DNA from: an uncultured Clostridia bacterium
GTDB lineage: Bacteria > Bacillota > Clostridia > TANB77 > UBA1234
Assembly (NCBI GenBank): GCA_947588905.1
Contig: CANQBB010000005.1
Location: 1 to 50,830 of the forward strand
DNA length: 50,830 bases
Direction of reading: 5' to 3'
Below the pieces are notes generated by a model. The model saw nothing but the letters and a program-made list of their open reading frames with translations, was not told the origin of the DNA and did no database searches. Positions 27,246-35,797 of the stretch are shown here, piece after piece. The translations under genes were made by a program, and so were the position numbers. Every line of letters starts with the position of its first letter. The stretch's first letter is position 1.

Positions 27246-28934
27246 TTACATTTTCTCAGGTGTTTCAATTCCTAAAATTGCAAGACCATTTTTTATAACT
27301 ATTCCAACATCTTTAGTAAGAAGTAATCTTGCATTTTGAGTTGTTTCATCGTCACATATTATTTGATGTTCGTTATAAAATCTACTAAAACATTGTGCTA
27401 AATCAATTAAATATCTAGAAATAATAGAAGGTTCATTCTTATCAGCAGAAGATTTAATAACTTCTGGAAATTCTTTTAATTTCTTTATTGTTTCTATTGC
27501 TTCATTATCTAATAATTTTGAATAATCAATATTATCAAATTTTACATTTTTAGCATTTCTTAAAATACTTTGCGTTCTAACATATGTATACTGCATATAT
27601 GGACCAGTTTCTCCTGAAAAATTTAAAATCTGTTTCCAATCAAATATTTCATCTTTAATTCTATTATTTGCCAAATCGTTGAAAATAATAGCACCGACTC
27701 CAACCATTTTGGCAACTTCTTCTTTGTTTTCTAAGCTACTATTTTTTTCCTCTATAATTTTCAAAGATTTTTCAATAGCCTCATTAAATATTTCTTCTAA
27801 AGTAATAGCATTGCCTTTTCTTGAACCAATTTTTTCTCCATTCTCATCTAAAATTAAGCCAAAGGGAATATGTTCACAATTCTTTGCATATTTTTCATAC
27901 CCCATTAATTCAAGAGTTTTAAATACTTGTTTAAAATGTAAAGTTTGCTCAGCACCAACAACATATATTGCTTTATCGAAATTATAATTATCAATTCTAT
28001 ATAAAAGTGCAGCCAAATCACGTGTTGCATAAATTGTTGTTCCTGCTGAAGTAATTATAATGCATGGAGGCATATTATCTGGCATCATTACTACTCTTGC
28101 GCCTTCACTATCTACTAATAAATTCTTATCTTCAAGAATTTTTATAACTCTATCCATTTTATCATTATAGAATGCTTCACCATTATATGAATCAAATTTG
28201 CAACCTATTAAATCATATATTTTATTGTATGACTCCAAACTAATAGATATTATCCATTTCCATAAATCTGTTGTATCTTTATCTCCTGCTTCAAGTCTTT
28301 GTAAAACATTTCTTGCTTTATCAGTTATTTCAGGCTCTTCTTTTTCCAATTTATTAAATCTGACATATATTTTTAAAATAGAATTTATTGGATTTTCAGA
28401 AAAATCATATTCATCTTTCCACATTTCATAACCAGCAATAGTTTTGCTTACACCCATTCCCCAATCGCCAAGATGATTGATACCTACTACATTATATCCA
28501 AGTGCTTTATAAATTTTATATAAAGCACCACCTATAACTGTTGAACGTAAATGTCCTATATGAAAAGGCTTAGCAATATTAGGAGCAGAATAATCAATTA
28601 CAACAGTTTTTCCTTCTCCAATATTACTTTGTCCATATGTGTTTGTAATTGATTCTAATGTATTCTTAACAAGATTCTTTTTATTTATATAAAAATTTAA
28701 ATATCCACCAACTACATCAACTTTTTCAATATCATCACTAATATTAATTTTTTTTCCTATTTCACTTGCAATAATTTGTGGAGACTTTTTTAGCTCTTTA
28801 GCTAATTTAAAACATGGAAAAGCATAATCTCCAAGTTCAGAATTTGGTGGTATTTCAATATATTCTTTTATCTCATTTATATCTATATTAACTATATTTC
28901 CAATTTTTTGTGCTAAAACATCTTTATAGTCCAT
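27246..28934 (-). CDS. argS: Arginine-tRNA ligase
   Basis: Charges tRNA-Arg. 562 residues: an N-terminal Add-1 domain (about 1-85), HIGH motif in KPFHIGHLRSTVIG, a KMSKS-like position GSRKGNAITL near 370, and a C-terminal DALR anticodon domain (about 440-562; YVRTQSILRNA). The start at 28934 follows AGGGGGA. No T-box or other leader is seen upstream. The gene is of special interest because this genome seems not to decode the arginine codon CGG normally. ArgRS itself contains no in-frame CGG. Confidence 0.95.
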   Translation of the reverse strand: MDYKDVLAQKIGNIVNIDINEIKEYIEIPPNSELGDYAFPCFKLAKELKKSPQIIASEIGKKINISDDIEKVDVVGGYLNFYINKKNLVKNTLESITNTYGQSNIGEGKTVVIDYSAPNIAKPFHIGHLRSTVIGGALYKIYKALGYNVVGINHLGDWGMGVSKTIAGYEMWKDEYDFSENPINSILKIYVRFNKLEKEEPEITDKARNVLQRLEAGDKDTTDLWKWIISISLESYNKIYDLIGCKFDSYNGEAFYNDKMDRVIKILEDKNLLVDSEGARVVMMPDNMPPCIIITSAGTTIYATRDLAALLYRIDNYNFDKAIYVVGAEQTLHFKQVFKTLELMGYEKYAKNCEHIPFGLILDENGEKIGSRKGNAITLEEIFNEAIEKSLKIIEEKNSSLENKEEVAKMVGVGAIIFNDLANNRIKDEIFDWKQILNFSGETGPYMQYTYVRTQSILRNAKNVKFDNIDYSKLLDNEAIETIKKLKEFPEVIKSSADKNEPSIISRYLIDLAQCFSRFYNEHQIICDDETTQNARLLLTKDVGIVIKNGLAILGIETPEKM

Positions 28935-29014
28935 CAAAAATCCCCCTATTCTCGTTTTTAACATTGATATTATAACATATAATACATAAAATTGGTATAT
29001 TTTTGTAAATTTTA

Positions 29015-29043
29015 TTGAAATTATGTAAATATATTGTTATAAT
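29015..29043 (+). promoter_or_regulatory. Promoter upstream of the two foreign-composition genes
   Basis: TTGAAA (29015-29020), 17 nt, TATAAT (29038-29043). The start codon at 29082 is preceded by AAGGAGGA. Confidence 0.7.
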
Positions 29044-29081
29044 ATTGTAGGGAAAATATTTGTATAAGGAGGATTTTCAGA

Positions 29082-29627
29082 ATGAGTAATCCTAATTCGT
29101 TTGCTACCTACTGTGCCAGAGAGTCTAAGTATTTGGAAATTGATGCCGCGCATTTGACAGGACATGAAACAAGTTTTAAGACTTTTATAGACTATGCAAG
29201 AGACATTACAAGAAGTCTCAAGAAAATTAAATCAATTTTGGATATGAACCCTCAGTTTGAATATGAATATCGGGATATCTTGGAAAATGAACTTTTCTAT
29301 CTTGAACGTGAGTTTATTCCGTATATTAGTGGTTTGACAGGAGAACTTGAAGTCCTTTCATTTGATGATAGCGAAAAATTCTACTCTTTTTATGATAAAG
29401 AAAAAGAATACACATATTCATTTACTGATTACAGGATTCCGAGTGAACGGTTAAGAGAATGGTTGCTTGAAGATGTAAAATTTGGAAATCTGGCAATTGG
29501 ACAGGCTTATAAGGTTGGTGATGGCTCTGAAGTTTTGTCCCCTGCCCTTGCCACTGAGTATTCGCTTGTTTCCACTGCCAAACGTTGGGCTGAAAATGCA
29601 AAATATTTGAGTGAAGCACTACTTTAA
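29082..29627 (+). CDS. Unknown soluble protein of atypical codon use
   Basis: 181 residues, no signal or TM helix, not recognised. It is mostly helical and charged at the N-terminal half. The C-terminus has SPALATEYSLVSTAKRWAEN, similar to SPRIAIDTSVEAIAQRWLDN in the gene 120 nt downstream. Codon use is GC-richer than the neighbours (GCC, CCG, TTG, CTC). Two CGG codons (29271-29273 and 29448-29450) are read in frame, unlike every native gene here. Skipping the C at either would end the protein early. This suggests recent transfer, perhaps from a phage or mobile element. Confidence 0.65.
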   Translation: MSNPNSFATYCARESKYLEIDAAHLTGHETSFKTFIDYARDITRSLKKIKSILDMNPQFEYEYRDILENELFYLEREFIPYISGLTGELEVLSFDDSEKFYSFYDKEKEYTYSFTDYRIPSERLREWLLEDVKFGNLAIGQAYKVGDGSEVLSPALATEYSLVSTAKRWAENAKYLSEALL

Positions 29628-29747
29628 GAAATATTTTTGCATGTAGTAGGCATTTTTATGTCTCACATGCTTAATATATATTATCAAATATTTATATTTT
29701 ATTAGCTTTTTCCACTCTATCGCACGACCTACATAAGGAGGCTGATT

Positions 29748-30215
29748 ATGGGAATATTTACAAGAAAAAAGAAAACACCTGCTGAAGAAAGACTTAAGAA
29801 TTCTCAGAAACAGCTAAATGAGTTTATTAACACCCCTGTCAATAAGCGACTTAACGAGTATAATCATTTGCTCTGCCCTGCCGTTTCAAGAATTCACTCT
29901 GTTGTTCATAGTAATTCGCTTTTTAATTTCAATAATATCGAACTTTTAAATGCGGATTACCTATATACTGACATTAAACTTATTCCATTTTATTCTGAAA
30001 AATATGTTGGTGCTGCATATATTACCTATAAAAATGCCTTAAAGCTGGCATATCCAACTGGAAACTATGAAATACTTGAACCTTCTATCGGCAAGTGTAG
30101 GGATGAAGAATCTGGAAAAACATTCTTCTCTCCCAGAATAGCAATAGACACCTCTGTAGAGGCAATAGCACAAAGATGGCTAGACAATATTCCGGTCATA
30201 ATTGAAATGCTTTAA
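29748..30215 (+). CDS. Unknown soluble protein, partner of the preceding gene
   Basis: 155 residues, not recognised. It has a basic start (MGIFTRKKKTPAEERLK) and then a mixed alpha/beta domain. The C-terminal 40 residues are related to those of the gene at 29082 (pattern SPxxA...A.RW..N). Composition is GC-richer than the surroundings, but no CGG is in frame. The start follows AAGGAGG. Between the two genes lies a short GCATGT/ACATGC inverted repeat (near 29639-29670). A terminator follows. Confidence 0.6.
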   Translation: MGIFTRKKKTPAEERLKNSQKQLNEFINTPVNKRLNEYNHLLCPAVSRIHSVVHSNSLFNFNNIELLNADYLYTDIKLIPFYSEKYVGAAYITYKNALKLAYPTGNYEILEPSIGKCRDEESGKTFFSPRIAIDTSVEAIAQRWLDNIPVIIEML

Positions 30216-30220
30216 AAAAA

Positions 30221-30257
30221 CTCCCCCTGATGAATCAATCATCCGGGGGAATTATTT
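30221..30257 (+). terminator. Rho-independent terminator
   Basis: Stem CCCCC-x-GATGA/TCATC-x-GGGGG (30223-30249) with one mismatch, followed by ATTATTTTTTT. It ends the two-gene foreign unit. Confidence 0.8.
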
Positions 30258-30271
30258 TTTTGATTTTGTAT

Positions 30272-31548
30272 TTAAAAGAATAAATAATCTTTTTCATAAC
30301 CTTTTGGAACAACTTTAACTATATTTCCTGCTTTTTGATTTTTAGTTTTATCAATAACCTTTATATAATTAGTTGTATGTCCTTCTTTATTATTTTCAAA
30401 TAAAACTTCTATTGGCTTTTCAATATATTTTTGAGCAAAAGTTTTTTCATTTTCATTAGAAAGCTGTATTAAAATTTCACTTCTTTCTTGCTTTGTCTTT
30501 CCATCAATTTGATTTTGAAAAGATGCAGCTTTTGTTCCTTTTCTTGGTGAATATTTAAATATATGCATTTTAGAAAAAGCAATTTCTTTTAAAAATTTAT
30601 ATGTAATATCAAATTCATCTTTTGTTTCTCCGAGGAAAACCGACAATTATATCAGTTGTTAATGCAACATCTTTTATATTATTTCTTAATAATTTCACAA
30701 TCTTTTTAAATTCATCTGTTGTATATCTTCTATTCATTCTATTAAGAGTTTCATCACATCCACTTTGTAATGACAAATGAAAATGATTACAAATTTTATT
30801 AAGATTTTTTAATCTATTAACAAAATCTTCTGTAATTATTAAAGGCTCTAAAGAACCTAATCTAATTCTTTCAATGCCTTCAATTTGATTTATTTTTTCT
30901 AAAACATCAATTAAAGAAATTCCATTTTTTAAGTCTTTTCCATATGAAGATATATGAATACCTGTAATTACAACTTCTTTTATACCATCTTTAGATAATA
31001 TTTCTATTTCTTTGCAAATATCATCAATATTTCTACTTCTAATAGGTCCTCTTGCATAAGGAATAATGCAATATGTGCAAAATCTATCACAGCCATCTTG
31101 AATTTTAACCTCAGCTCGTTCTCTATTAGTATGGGCAACTCCTCCCCATTCAATATATTCTTGCTTTTTCATTATGTCTTGAACATCAAAAACTTTTTTA
31201 TCATTATTAAAACTTTCTACATACTTAACAATATTTTTTCTATCATTTGTTCCAAGTAAAATATCTATTTCTTGCATTTTTTCTAATTCTTTTTCTGCAA
31301 CTTGAACATAACATCCTACAACACATAAAATACTATTAGGATTTATTTCTTTTGCTCTTCTTAGTATTTGTCTTGATTTTCTTTCACTCATATTAGTTAC
31401 AGTGCATGTATTTACAACATAAACATCTGCAACATCTTCAAATTCAACTACATCATAATTTGCATCTTTAAATAATTGTGTCATTAAATTCGTTTCATAT
31501 TGATTAACTTTACAACCGTAATGTGTAAAATGCTACTTTTTTATTCAT
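30272..31548 (-). CDS. mtaB: tRNA methylthiotransferase MtaB, read through two +1 frameshifts at CGG
   Basis: Radical SAM enzyme that adds a methylthio group to t6A37 of tRNA. The start at 31548 overlaps the stop of the upstream phosphoesterase gene by 8 nt and has AAAGGAA before it. Codons 1-10 give MNKKVAFYTL; then CGG TTG TAA stops. Skipping C at 31518 restores GCKVNQYETNLMTQLF, the family's N-terminal motif with its Fe-S cysteine. Reading runs on through the radical SAM motif (GCDRFCTYCIIPYARG) to TDIIVGFP. There CGG AGA AAC again leads to a stop; skipping C at 30632 restores GETKDEF and the C-terminal TRAM domain. The total of 424 residues is the usual size. Confidence 0.9.
30629..30635 (-). 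other. Putative +1 frameshift site 3 (mtaB, second): CCT CGG A
   Basis: Zero frame: CCT CGG AGA AAC AAA AGA TGA. Skipping the C gives CCT, GGA GAA ACA AAA, and so the motif GFPGET, which is characteristic of MiaB/MtaB proteins. Arg in place of the Gly, as a four-base codon would give, does not fit the family motif. Confidence 0.8.
31515..31521 (-). other. Putative +1 frameshift site 5 (mtaB, first): TTA CGG T
   Basis: Zero frame: ACA TTA CGG TTG TAA. Skipping the C gives TTA, GGT TGT AAA GTT AAT, restoring TLGCKVN. The Cys is a ligand of the auxiliary 4Fe-4S cluster, so the shifted reading is needed for an active enzyme. Confidence 0.85.
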
Positions 31549-32416
31549 TTTCATTTCCTTTCAAATTATTTAATGTAATAGAAACTATTTCTGGTCTATT
31601 AAAAAGTCTAAAACCAGTTTCTCCTTTACTTAGTCCACTACTTATTATCATTGTAGTATCATTTTTTTCATATTTACCATAGCAATACTTTGGAAACAAT
31701 TTTCTATCTGGAGAAAAAACTCCTCCTAAAAATGGCAAACGTATAAGTCCACCATGAGTATGCCCTGCAATAACTAAATCAGCTCCCCATTCTTCATATG
31801 AATCAAAATATGTAGGGGTATGCATTAATAAAATGTTATATTTTGTTTCATCTATATCTCCTAAAAGTTTTACTAAAGTTTCTTTTGTAACTACATAATT
31901 TTTATCTTTATTAGCTCTTGAATAATATCTTTGATTTACCCACATTCCATATAAGTTAATATATTTACCATCTTTTTCAAGTTCTATTTTCTCATTATTT
32001 AATATTTTAATACCATATGACTCTAATGCATCCTTTATTACCTTATAATTTTTATTGCTTAATTCTCCTTCATGATTACCTTTTATATAATACACTTTAT
32101 ATTTCGTACTTAAAGTTTTAGCTAAATTTAAAAAATTTGAATAGTTAACCTGATTAGCACTAACCATATCTCCTGTCAATACAACAATATCTGGATTTTC
32201 AGCGTTAACTTTATCCATAATTCTATTTTCTAAATTTTCATTATGCAAATCAGATATTTGTACTATCTTAAATCCATTAAAGTTCTCTGGTATTTTATTA
32301 GATGATATTGTATAAGAAGTAACTTTCAATATATTATGATCAATAAATAATCTAATTACAAAAAATAAAATCAATAAACAAATTATAATAATCATTAAAA
32401 TCCTCTTTTTTCTCAT
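31541..32416 (-). CDS. Membrane-anchored metallophosphoesterase (YkuE-like)
   Basis: 291 residues with an N-terminal TM helix (ILMIIIICLLILFFVIRLF). Calcineurin-type metal-binding motifs in order: QISDLHN (about 53-59), LTGDM (about 79), KGNHE (about 116), HTPTY and AGHTHGG (about 215-221). Such enzymes hydrolyse phosphoesters, and YkuE-like members act at the cell surface; the substrate is unknown. It is translationally coupled to mtaB by an 8-nt overlap. Confidence 0.85.
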   Translation of the reverse strand: MRKKRILMIIIICLLILFFVIRLFIDHNILKVTSYTISSNKIPENFNGFKIVQISDLHNENLENRIMDKVNAENPDIVVLTGDMVSANQVNYSNFLNLAKTLSTKYKVYYIKGNHEGELSNKNYKVIKDALESYGIKILNNEKIELEKDGKYINLYGMWVNQRYYSRANKDKNYVVTKETLVKLLGDIDETKYNILLMHTPTYFDSYEEWGADLVIAGHTHGGLIRLPFLGGVFSPDRKLFPKYCYGKYEKNDTTMIISSGLSKGETGFRLFNRPEIVSITLNNLKGNENE

Positions 32417-32552
32417 AATTATTCTCCCAAAAATCTAATAAGTATTTTATCGTAATTATGTAAAATTGTCAAATTAAATCTTTTATACAGCAAATTTTAT
32501 TTAATAATAATTGATATGCTTTTATTTCCATACAAATTTATAGTAAAGCAAA

Positions 32553-32583
32553 AAAAGTACTACCCATATGAGTAGTACTTTTT
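32553..32583 (-). terminator. Terminator after spoVG
   Basis: Stem AAAGTACTAC with its near complement (32553-32583, loop CATATG region), followed by TTTTTT on the minus strand, 12 nt after the spoVG stop. Confidence 0.8.
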
Positions 32584-32595
32584 TAAATTTCAATT

Positions 32596-32877
32596 TTATT
32601 CTTCAACTGGTCCAGCAACAGGATCTTCTGCGTTAGCATAAGCTTCCAAAATTGCTTTTTGGATCATATCTCTTGTTTCAGAATTGATTGGATGAGCTAT
32701 GTCTTTGAATTCTCCCTTTGGAGTTCTTCTGCTTGGCATAGCGATGAATGTTTCATCAGCACTTTCGATAACTTTGATGTCATGAACAACAAATTGGTTA
32801 TCAAATGTAACTGAAGCAACTGCTTTCATTCTGTTTTCAGAATTTACTTTTCTTAATCTTACGTCTGTGATTTCCAT
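32596..32877 (-). CDS. spoVG: SpoVG regulator
   Basis: 93 residues, full length for SpoVG. It starts [20 protein letters not shown] and has [20 protein letters not shown], the most conserved block of the family. SpoVG is a small nucleic-acid-binding protein that affects septation, sporulation and virulence genes in Firmicutes. The ribosome binding site AAAGGA lies about 12 nt before the start. It is divergent from murC. Confidence 0.95.
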   Translation of the reverse strand: MEITDVRLRKVNSENRMKAVASVTFDNQFVVHDIKVIESADETFIAMPSRRTPKGEFKDIAHPINSETRDMIQKAILEAYANAEDPVAGPVEE

Positions 32878-33087
32878 TAAAAATGCACGTCCTTTCTATA
32901 TCTAGTACTTAGTCGACACCTTGTGCCAACTATATTTATATTACTACACATATTTTCAAATTCCTGCCATCTTTTTAATTTTTTCTTATTGATTATTCAA
33001 AATATATATTAAAAAATTTATATTTTATTCAAAATTATGTTAAATTTATTATTTTTGTAACACTTCTCTATGTTTTTACATATACTA

Positions 33088-33116
33088 TTGTAAAAATTAT
33101 GCTAATTGGATATAAT
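33088..33116 (+). promoter_or_regulatory. Promoter of murC
   Basis: TTGTAA (33088-33093), 17 nt, TATAAT (33111-33116), close to the start at 33139. It overlaps the in-frame upstream ATG at 33106, which supports the later start. Confidence 0.75.
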
Positions 33117-33138
33117 ATTTAGGATTGGAGGAATAATT

Positions 33139-34515
33139 ATGTTATTAAATAATATAGATAAATCTAAGCCTATACATATGGTAGGTATTGGTGGAACTAG
33201 TATGAGTGGAATAGCAATGATATTAAAAAATATGGGATTTATGGTAACTGGTTCAAATATAACAACTTCTAATACAGTTGAAAAACTTCAAAAAGAAGGT
33301 ATAAAAATATATATAGGACATTTTCCAGAAAATGTAGAAGGCTCAAGTATTGTAGTATATACAGCAGCCATTAAATTAGACAATCCTGAATTAGTACATG
33401 CAAAGGAATTAAATATACCAATTATAGAAAGAGCAGATTTTTTGGGAGAAATAACAAAAATATATGATAAAACTATATCAATTTGTGGTACTCATGGAAA
33501 AACAACAACTACTTCTATGATTTCACTTTCATTTATAGAAGCTGGTAAAGATCCTACTGTTCAAGTTGGTTCTGAAATTAGACAAATGGATAATAATAAT
33601 TATAGAATTGGAAAATCACCATATTTTGTTCTTGAGTCATGCGAATATGTAAGAAGCTTTTTAAAGTTTCATCCTCAGACAGTTGTACTATTAAATATTG
33701 AAGAAGACCATCTTGATTATTATAAAGATATAGATGATATAAAATCAGCATTTTCTGAATTTATATCTTATGTTCCTGAAGATGGATTTTTAATAGTTAA
33801 TTCTGATAATAAAAATTGTATGGATATAGTAAATAACACTAAAGGAAAAATAGTTACAATTGGCATAGATAATAAGAATGCTGATTTTTATGCAGATAAT
33901 ATACAAATAAATGAAAATGCATTTTATAGCTTCGATGTTCACTTTAATAATGAAACACATACAATAACTTTAAGTGTACCAGGATATCACAATGTATATA
34001 ATGCATTAGCTACTATTGCATGCTCTATAACACATGGAATAAAAATTTCTGATATTCAAAATGCATTAAAAGGCTACACTGGTGCAAGTAGACGCTTTGA
34101 ATTTGTAGGAAATAAAAACGGCGCAAAAATATTTGATGATTATGCACATCATCCAACTGAAATTAAAGCAACATTAGAAGCAGCATCTAAAATGAATTAT
34201 AATAAATTATGGGTCGTATTCCAACCTCACACCTATTCTAGAACAAAAGCATTATTTGACGAATTTGTTGATTCATTCACACATGCAAACAATTTAATTT
34301 TAACAGATATATATGCTGCAAGAGAAAAAGATGATGGAACTATTTCATCTAAAATGTTAGCAGATGAAATAAATAAAAAATATGGTAATTGTATATATAT
34401 TTCTTCACTAGATGAAGTTGAAAAATATTTATCTGATAATTTAAAAGAAAATGATTTATTATTGACTATAGGTGCAGGTACAGTAACAGAAATTGGATAT
34501 AAAATAAAAGAATAA
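33139..34515 (+). CDS. murC: UDP-N-acetylmuramate-L-alanine ligase
   Basis: Adds L-Ala to UDP-MurNAc with ATP, the first step of peptide synthesis for peptidoglycan; cytosolic. 458 residues. N-terminal UDP-binding domain: HMVGIGGTSMSGIA (about 13-26). ATP P-loop: GTHGKTTTT (about 117-125). Further Mur motifs: EEDHLDYY and GASRRFEFVG, then DDYAHHPTEI and FQPHTYSRT. The start follows GGAGG 7 nt upstream. It is a single gene. Confidence 0.97.
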   Translation: MLLNNIDKSKPIHMVGIGGTSMSGIAMILKNMGFMVTGSNITTSNTVEKLQKEGIKIYIGHFPENVEGSSIVVYTAAIKLDNPELVHAKELNIPIIERADFLGEITKIYDKTISICGTHGKTTTTSMISLSFIEAGKDPTVQVGSEIRQMDNNNYRIGKSPYFVLESCEYVRSFLKFHPQTVVLLNIEEDHLDYYKDIDDIKSAFSEFISYVPEDGFLIVNSDNKNCMDIVNNTKGKIVTIGIDNKNADFYADNIQINENAFYSFDVHFNNETHTITLSVPGYHNVYNALATIACSITHGIKISDIQNALKGYTGASRRFEFVGNKNGAKIFDDYAHHPTEIKATLEAASKMNYNKLWVVFQPHTYSRTKALFDEFVDSFTHANNLILTDIYAAREKDDGTISSKMLADEINKKYGNCIYISSLDEVEKYLSDNLKENDLLLTIGAGTVTEIGYKIKE

Positions 34516-34531
34516 GAAAAATGATAAAAGC

Positions 34532-34570
34532 AAAAATCGATAGGTTTTATTTCCTATCGATTTTTGTTTT
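34532..34570 (+). terminator. Terminator after murC
   Basis: Stem AAAAATCGATAGG/CCTATCGATTTTT (34532-34544 and 34553-34565), followed by GTTTTTT. Confidence 0.85.
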
Positions 34571-34605
34571 TTATATATAAACGAGGATTTATATTATAAA
34601 CAAAA

Positions 34606-35634
34606 CTAATATTTAGGTACTCTAGCTTTAGCATCAAGTTTTCTAAGCATTTCTGGATCATTTAAAGCTTTGCCCGTACCTATCGCTACACATGATACAG
34701 ATTCTTCTGCAATCATAACATTTATTCCTGTCTTCTCTTGAAGTAATTTATCAAAACCATGAACCAAACAACCTCCGCCAGTCATATATATACCTCTATC
34801 ACTAATATCTGAAGATAATTCAGGAGGAGTTTTTTCTAAAACAGATAATACTGCTTCAACAACTTGGGCCGCTGGTTCTTCTAATGCTTTTAACATATCA
34901 TCTGAACTAACAACTAAATTTACTGGTAGTCCACTACCTAAGTGTCTACCTCTAATTTCCATTTCTAATTTTTGCATTCTTGGATATACACAACCAATAT
35001 TGATTTTTAAATCTTCAGCTGTTCTATCACCAATTATTACATTATATCTTTTCTTAATATATTTTATAATATATTCATCGAATTTGTTTCCAGCCACTTT
35101 AATAGATGTACTAACAACAGCACCACCAAGTGAAATAATTGCTATATCTGTCGTTCCACCACCCATATCAACAACCATACTACCACAAGCTTTAGATATA
35201 TCTAAACCTGCCCCAATAGCAGCTGCAATAGGTTCCTCAATTAAATATACTTTTCTTGCACCAGCTTGTGAAGCCGCATCAACAACAGCTTTCTTTTCTA
35301 CTTCTGTAACACCTGATGGAACACAAACCATAATTGTAGGTGCAAAAATAAATTTTCCACAAACTTTGCGTATAAAGTATTTAAGCATTTTTTCTGTAAC
35401 TGAATAATCTGAAATAACTCCATCTTTTAAAGGTCTTATTGCAACTATGTTACCTGGAGTTCTTCCTAACATTCTTCTTGCTTCTTCTCCAACTGATAAA
35501 GCTTCACCTGTGTCTCTATTGATAGCAACTACTGATGGTTCTCTAAGAACAATTCCTTTACCTTTAACATAGACAAGGACTGTCGCTGTTCCAAGGTCTA
35601 TTCCTATTGATTGACCAAAGCCGAACACCAGCAT
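34606..35634 (-). CDS. mreB: Rod-shape actin homologue MreB
   Basis: Membrane-associated actin-like filament that guides lateral cell-wall synthesis. 342 residues. The phosphate 1 motif is GIDLGTATVLVY (about 11-22), then REPSVVA, the VCVPSGVT block, VDMGGGTTDIA (phosphate 2) and YMTGGGCLV (adenosine motif). It starts with ATG at 35634 or GTG one codon earlier; the ribosome binding site is weak. An amphipathic N-terminus (MLVFGFGQ) fits membrane binding. No mreC/mreD follows, so it may be an Mbl-type copy. Confidence 0.92.
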   Translation of the reverse strand: MLVFGFGQSIGIDLGTATVLVYVKGKGIVLREPSVVAINRDTGEALSVGEEARRMLGRTPGNIVAIRPLKDGVISDYSVTEKMLKYFIRKVCGKFIFAPTIMVCVPSGVTEVEKKAVVDAASQAGARKVYLIEEPIAAAIGAGLDISKACGSMVVDMGGGTTDIAIISLGGAVVSTSIKVAGNKFDEYIIKYIKKRYNVIIGDRTAEDLKINIGCVYPRMQKLEMEIRGRHLGSGLPVNLVVSSDDMLKALEEPAAQVVEAVLSVLEKTPPELSSDISDRGIYMTGGGCLVHGFDKLLQEKTGINVMIAEESVSCVAIGTGKALNDPEMLRKLDAKARVPKY

Positions 35635-35685
35635 CACTCACTTTCTGTTACATTCTGATTACGCATGTATTACGTTTCTGTTACA

Positions 35686-35714
35686 ATTATATTACAATAT
35701 ATTTTAAATAGCAA
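35686..35714 (-). promoter_or_regulatory. Promoter of mreB
   Basis: On the minus strand TTGCTA (35709-35714), 17 nt, TATAAT (35686-35691), about 50 nt before the start. Confidence 0.6.
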
Positions 35715-35797
35715 ACCTTTTTTTAAATAATTTTTATTTTTTCATAAAATTCACAAATATATACATTATGTAATCAAAGTTATATAAATATACATTA

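Noticed and set aside
28935..29081. T-box leader upstream of the argS operon
   Set aside because: The gap is short and holds the divergent promoter for the gene at 29082; no specifier stem or T-box sequence was seen.
30629..30635. CGGA read as a four-base Arg codon
   Set aside because: It gives the same downstream frame but puts Arg where the MtaB family has Gly in GFPGET and TLGCKVN. Skipping the C fits better. A four-base codon read as Gly remains possible.
32955..32975. Sigma-H type promoter (GCAGGAATTT) upstream of spoVG
   Set aside because: The -35-like part is suggestive, but I found no convincing GAAT -10 element at the right distance.
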